In this document: positions 5,508 through 8,420 of the stretch, in pieces
Numbering within the stretch: position 1 is the first letter of the stretch
How the letters are laid out: each line of letters starts with the position of its first letter
DNA from: Gammaproteobacteria bacterium
GTDB taxonomy: Bacteria > Pseudomonadota > Gammaproteobacteria > Enterobacterales > Alteromonadaceae
DNA length: 8,420 bases
Reading direction: 5' to 3'
NCBI GenBank assembly: GCA_027484495.1
Contig: JAIXSW010000606.1
Coordinates: 1 to 8,420, forward strand
Translations under genes and position numbers: made by a program
Notes under the pieces: generated by a model
What the model was told of the DNA's origin: nothing
The model's database searches: none
The model's input: only the letters and a program-made list of their open reading frames with translations

Positions 5508-7559
5508 TCAGAACTGCACTTTAAGCCCCACCGACGGGAACATACCCAGATTTTCCTCCGCCTCAATCTGATATTCCGGCGTCTCACCGGCTTTACCTTT
5601 TTGCAGGAAGTAACCTGATACATTTTTCCGGTTTAACACATTCAGAATAGCGTAGGTATAAGTGACTGGCAGACCAAACAAAGTGCCTTGTTGTTCGGCC
5701 TGTAAATCCAGGCGGTGATACACCGGCAACGTTGCTGAATTCAGTTCGCCGTACACCGCCACGCGGTAATCCGGGTAATAAGGATTCGGTTTGCTACCAA
5801 TGATCGGCGTATATTTGGCGCCGGAGCGCACCGTCAGCCGGGCGCTGAAGTCCCAGTTTTCATCGTATGGGTAAGCCACAACCACGTTCGCTACCAGCGG
5901 CGTGTCCAGGTAATACTCAGAAGTCAGGTTGCGGCGCAGGTCGGTGCGCTCGGCTTTCGACCAGCTGAGCGACGCCCAACCATACCAGTCGCCAGAGCTA
6001 CGTTGTTTTTTCAGCAGTAATTCTGTGCCATAGGCCTGCCCCTCACTGTCGTTACTGTAATGCAGTGCCTGGTCGGCGTCTTTGTCGGTCAGACCCAGCG
6101 GCAGCTTTTGCAGTTTTTTCAAATAAAGCTCAGTGCTGAAATTCCAGTTGTCGGCAAATTGCCAGTCCTGCCCCAGCACATAGTGTGTCGCCGTCGGTTG
6201 TTTCAGCTGCCGGTTGCCCAGCAGTGGCAGGCTTTTTTCTAAATCGGCCAGCCGGCTGTAGCGTCCGGCCCGGACAAACCAACGCTGCTCTGGGGTCAGC
6301 TGCAGGCTAAGTTCTGCGCGCGGTTGCAGGAAGCTTTCATCGGTGTAGTCCTGCTGATCGTAACGCAGTCCCACGGACGAGCTTAAATATTGATTCCAAA
6401 CCCAATGATGCTGCAGGAAGGCACTGTCGGTATTGTATTTCAGCTGGTCTTTGGCCTTGATCCGATCGCCGCGCTGGGCAAAGCAATCGGCCTGATGGTC
6501 GGTGCAATAATAAGGGATCACATCAAAACGATAGTCCGCATCGCGTTGACTACGCTCCACACCAGCTTCCAGCTGCTGCGCTGCCGTCAGTTGCCAGCGT
6601 GATTGTAATTGTAAAAACTGCTGTTCATCTTCGTAGCTGACAAACTGATCACCACCGTATTGGTTGTCCTCGCTGTTGCTGCTGTGTTGGTAACGCAACT
6701 GCAACTGATGTCCGGCCGGATGCTGGTATTGATAACTCAGTTGCTGGTTGGCAAAAGCGCTGTCGATGCGCACATCACCGACCGATTCCGGATCGGTGCG
6801 GCCTTGCTCTGACGCTTTACTGATGTTGGCGCGGGCACTGTCGCTGGCGCCGGTCAGCGTCAGGGTCAGTTTTTGTTCCGGCGACAGCTGAAACAGATAG
6901 CGTGCCTGATAGTCGCTACTTTTTGGCGGCTGATAGACTTTGATGCCATCATCCAGTTCATCACCGGACTTAACAAACAACTGGACTGTACTTTGCCGTG
7001 CCGCCAGATAAAACGCCTGATCATCGGTCACTGCGCCTTCGACCAGCGCACTCATCTGCAGCAGACTCAGTTCGGCTTCGCCACCAATTTCCTGCTGTTT
7101 CGGATCGCGTAACGTTGCCGAAAACACACCGCCGGTGGCATTGCCGTATTGCGCGCCAAAACCACCGCTGTCGAGGTGAAAGTCATGCAGCAGCGCTTCG
7201 TTAAACACGCTATTACCGAACATATGGAACAAATACCCAGCCGGCAAGCCATCAATCAAAAAGGCGTTATCGTCCGGGCTGGACCCCCGGACCGCCGGCA
7301 TGCCACCAAAATCGCCACCGGCGTAGACCACGCCCGGCAGGCTGAAAACAGCGGCCAGCGGGTCATTCATGATGCCCGCGACTTTCAGCAGCTGCTCGGT
7401 TTCAGCGTTGGTCTGACTGGCGGCGGGCAGGGCGCTGCCATTCACCTGAATGCGTTCAATTGGTGACGCCGGGTCCGGTTTAGCGGTTTCGGCAGCGCTT
7501 AGCAACAACGGGCTACACAGGCCCAGGCACAGGGTCAGTCGGGATAAGGCAAATCGCAT
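5508..7559 (-). CDS. TonB-dependent outer membrane receptor, substrate unknown
   Basis: An outer-membrane active transporter of 683 residues energised by TonB-ExbBD. The ATG at 7559 is preceded by GAGAG at 6 nt and followed by a signal peptide (MRFALSRLTLCLGLCSPLLLSAA, cleavage near 22). An in-frame upstream extension to 7631 lacks signal-peptide character and was rejected. IERIQVNGS (34-42) may be the TonB box. The plug spans about 50-150 and holds PGVVYAGGDFGGMPAVRGSS (75-94), FLIDGLPAG (100-108) and DFHLDSGGFGAQYGNATGGV (126-145), all typical of plug domains. The rest (about 155-683) shows alternating barrel strands and ends in Phe (GLKVQF). Two Cys (352, 359; YCTDHQADCF) sit in a predicted long loop, probably extracellular. 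No carboxypeptidase-like N-terminal domain is present. The neighbouring two-component system recalls the Pseudomonas PfeRS-PfeA arrangement, which would suggest a siderophore, but no substrate can be read from the sequence. Confidence 0.92.
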   Translation of the reverse strand: MRFALSRLTLCLGLCSPLLLSAAETAKPDPASPIERIQVNGSALPAASQTNAETEQLLKVAGIMNDPLAAVFSLPGVVYAGGDFGGMPAVRGSSPDDNAFLIDGLPAGYLFHMFGNSVFNEALLHDFHLDSGGFGAQYGNATGGVFSATLRDPKQQEIGGEAELSLLQMSALVEGAVTDDQAFYLAARQSTVQLFVKSGDELDDGIKVYQPPKSSDYQARYLFQLSPEQKLTLTLTGASDSARANISKASEQGRTDPESVGDVRIDSAFANQQLSYQYQHPAGHQLQLRYQHSSNSEDNQYGGDQFVSYEDEQQFLQLQSRWQLTAAQQLEAGVERSQRDADYRFDVIPYYCTDHQADCFAQRGDRIKAKDQLKYNTDSAFLQHHWVWNQYLSSSVGLRYDQQDYTDESFLQPRAELSLQLTPEQRWFVRAGRYSRLADLEKSLPLLGNRQLKQPTATHYVLGQDWQFADNWNFSTELYLKKLQKLPLGLTDKDADQALHYSNDSEGQAYGTELLLKKQRSSGDWYGWASLSWSKAERTDLRRNLTSEYYLDTPLVANVVVAYPYDENWDFSARLTVRSGAKYTPIIGSKPNPYYPDYRVAVYGELNSATLPVYHRLDLQAEQQGTLFGLPVTYTYAILNVLNRKNVSGYFLQKGKAGETPEYQIEAEENLGMFPSVGLKVQF

Positions 7560-7643
7560 GGTACACTCTCGTGATGCAGAAACAGATGGCGTGCAGTTTG
7601 CCAAAGCGTGGCGCCGATAACTGTCGGCCAATTGCTGTGCATC

Positions 7644-7657
7644 TGTAAGAAAGTGTT
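7644..7657 (-). promoter_or_regulatory. RstA-box-like motif upstream of the TonB receptor gene
   Basis: Minus-strand AACACTTTCTTACA shows ACA half-sites with 10-bp spacing (CTAACACTTT then CTTACA) and matches 9 of 12 specified positions of the E. coli RstA box TACATNTNGTTACA (consensus from memory). It lies 85-98 nt before the receptor ATG and directly abuts the Shine-Dalgarno of the divergent nucleotidyltransferase gene, so a bound regulator could affect both genes. Downstream toward the receptor are CAATTG and CAGTTATC, in the same order as upstream of the MipA-like operon. Confidence 0.45.
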
Positions 7658-7671
7658 AGGGAGTTCGGGAG

Positions 7672-8124
7672 ATGTCAGACAAATTTCAGCAGGCGCTAGA
7701 GCTGCTAAGACCGTTGGCAACGCTGCCCGACTGGGGCATTGGTGGCAGTTTGTTATTGGTTGAACACCAGCTGCAGGCTGATTTTCGCGATATCGATTTA
7801 GTTTGCAGCGAAGCGGTGCTCCCTGCGCTAGTCGCACGTCTGCAGCAGTGCAGCACCGGGTTGCCGGTGGTGGCGCATCCGCAATATTGCAGCCGGTTTT
7901 TCCGCCGCTATCAGCATCACTCTGGTCTGGTGATTGAGGTGATGGCCGGTATTCAGGTCCGGCAGCAAGACAGATTGGCGCAATGGCCATTTGATCCGAC
8001 CCGCTGTGAACAACGTCATGGTGTCAGCTGGATGGCGCTTGCCGACTGGCTGGAGCTATATCAGTTGTTTGAGCGGCCGGAAAAAGTCGCGTTGATCCAA
8101 GAGGCGCTCGCGCAAGAGCTTTAG
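7672..8124 (+). CDS. Small nucleotidyltransferase-fold protein (orphan)
   Basis: A 150-residue cytoplasmic protein with the minimal nucleotidyltransferase pattern: WGIGGSLLL (21-29, the Gly-Gly-Ser helix start), then DFRDIDLV (37-44) with the metal-binding pair Asp40 and Asp42, and a third candidate acidic residue Glu89 in LVIEVMAG. The arrangement resembles the MNT/LinB-like group that transfers nucleotides to small molecules or proteins. The acceptor is unknown. The ATG is set by AGGGAG (7658-7663), 8 nt upstream. No HEPN or other antitoxin-like partner lies next to it, so a MNT-HEPN toxin-antitoxin pair is not supported inside this window. It is divergent from the TonB receptor across a 112-bp gap. 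Its TAG stop overlaps the TAA of xseA tail-to-tail with no terminator between. Antibiotic modification is possible for the fold but nothing specific points to it. Confidence 0.8.
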   Translation: MSDKFQQALELLRPLATLPDWGIGGSLLLVEHQLQADFRDIDLVCSEAVLPALVARLQQCSTGLPVVAHPQYCSRFFRRYQHHSGLVIEVMAGIQVRQQDRLAQWPFDPTRCEQRHGVSWMALADWLELYQLFERPEKVALIQEALAQEL

Positions 8125-8420
8125 TTGGCTTTGAGCTGTTTGACTTCAGTCAGCACAGCGCCATCGGCAAACTGCACCGTCAGCACGTCACCGCTTTTTA
8201 GCTGCTGCACCGATTTCACCAAAGTATTTTCTGCATTGAAGCTTAAGCTATACCCACGATTGAGAGTGGCCAGCGGGCTGACCTGATGTAATAACGCGCT
8301 ATGTTGTTGCCATTGCTGTGTCCGCATCTGCAGATGTTGCTGCATCGCACGTTGCAGCCGTTCATGCAGCATTGTGGTGTGTTGCTGCAGCACCGCAGTG
8401 CGTGGCGCATGCTGCAATAA
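8121..8420 (-). CDS. xseA: Exodeoxyribonuclease VII large subunit, C-terminal end (5' part outside window)
   Basis: XseA is the catalytic large subunit of exonuclease VII, which with several XseB copies degrades single-stranded DNA in both directions without needing metal. Only the last 99 codons are visible and the frame is open to the right edge. The Gln/Leu-rich helical part (first about 45 visible residues, with repeated heptad-like QQ/L patterns) corresponds to the long coiled-coil that binds XseB. It is followed by the family C-terminal signature: VSPLATLNRGYSLSF, then SVQQLKSGDVLTVQFADGAV and a final TEVKQL. The gene ends in TAA at 8123-8121, overlapping the stop of the convergent nucleotidyltransferase gene. 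In related genomes xseA lies close to der and guaB, so the accessory genes between der and xseA look like an insertion into a conserved neighbourhood. Confidence 0.93.
   Translation of the reverse strand, partial: LLQHAPRTAVLQQHTTMLHERLQRAMQQHLQMRTQQWQQHSALLHQVSPLATLNRGYSLSFNAENTLVKSVQQLKSGDVLTVQFADGAVLTEVKQLKAN

Noticed and set aside
5502..5511. 10-bp palindrome CTGACGTCAG over the stop codon of the TonB receptor
   Set aside because: It has no loop and no T run. As a terminator it is not credible, and as an operator it has no support.
7560..7631. 24-residue upstream extension of the TonB receptor
   Set aside because: No ATG or signal character there. The ATG at 7559 starts a typical signal peptide and has GAGAG at 6 nt.
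7535..7990. Open frame of 151 codons on the minus strand over the nucleotidyltransferase gene and receptor start
   Set aside because: It overlaps two well-supported genes, has no recognisable domain and would run through the divergent promoter region.
7672..8124. Reading the nucleotidyltransferase as half of a MNT-HEPN toxin-antitoxin pair
   Set aside because: No HEPN-like gene is adjacent. The neighbours are the TonB receptor and xseA.

Overview
This is a chromosomal segment from a Gram-negative gammaproteobacterium. The evidence is the 3' end of bamB followed by der (engA), the 3' end of xseA at the other edge, and outer-membrane families between them (TonB-dependent receptor, MipA/OmpV). 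The bamB-der-xseA neighbourhood and the presence of a DUF3019-type protein suggest the Alteromonadales/Rheinheimera-Shewanella area. That placement is an inference from gene content only. No rRNA, tRNA, insertion sequence, CRISPR array or phage gene was seen.

Layout. (1) 2-457, plus: end of bamB, closed by a strong intrinsic terminator (480-511). (2) 512-657: a hairpin-rich leader. (3) 658-2139, plus: der, encoding a ribosome-assembly double GTPase, ending at a terminator (2191-2222) that sits inside the 3' end of the convergent kinase gene. (4) 2203-5403, minus: a tightly packed four-gene unit transcribed in the order MipA/OmpV-like outer-membrane protein, small secreted four-cysteine DUF3019-like protein, OmpR/RstA-like response regulator, RstB-like histidine kinase. 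Its junctions are an 11-nt overlap, a 0-nt gap and a 1-nt overlap, so translational coupling is likely. (5) 5508-7559, minus: a 683-residue TonB-dependent receptor upstream of that unit, separated by about 100 nt holding a terminator-like hairpin and promoter-like signals. (6) 7672-8124, plus: a small orphan nucleotidyltransferase, divergent from the receptor. (7) 8121-8420, minus: C-terminal 99 codons of xseA, tail-to-tail with the nucleotidyltransferase.

How it fits together. Between the housekeeping genes der and xseA lies an accessory envelope module: two outer-membrane proteins, one exported small protein and a two-component system. The gaps upstream of the receptor and of the MipA unit each carry a related 14-bp direct-repeat motif (7644-7657 and 5469-5482). 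Each copy matches, as I recall it, 9 of the 12 specified positions of the E. coli RstA box (TACATNTNGTTACA). The simplest hypothesis is that the encoded RstA-like regulator controls both units, including its own operon. Just before the MipA start, one 5' RNA arm can pair either into a terminator-like hairpin or with the Shine-Dalgarno sequence. This may keep receptor read-through out of the operon while letting a local promoter express it. The substrate of the receptor and the signal of the kinase cannot be read from the sequence.
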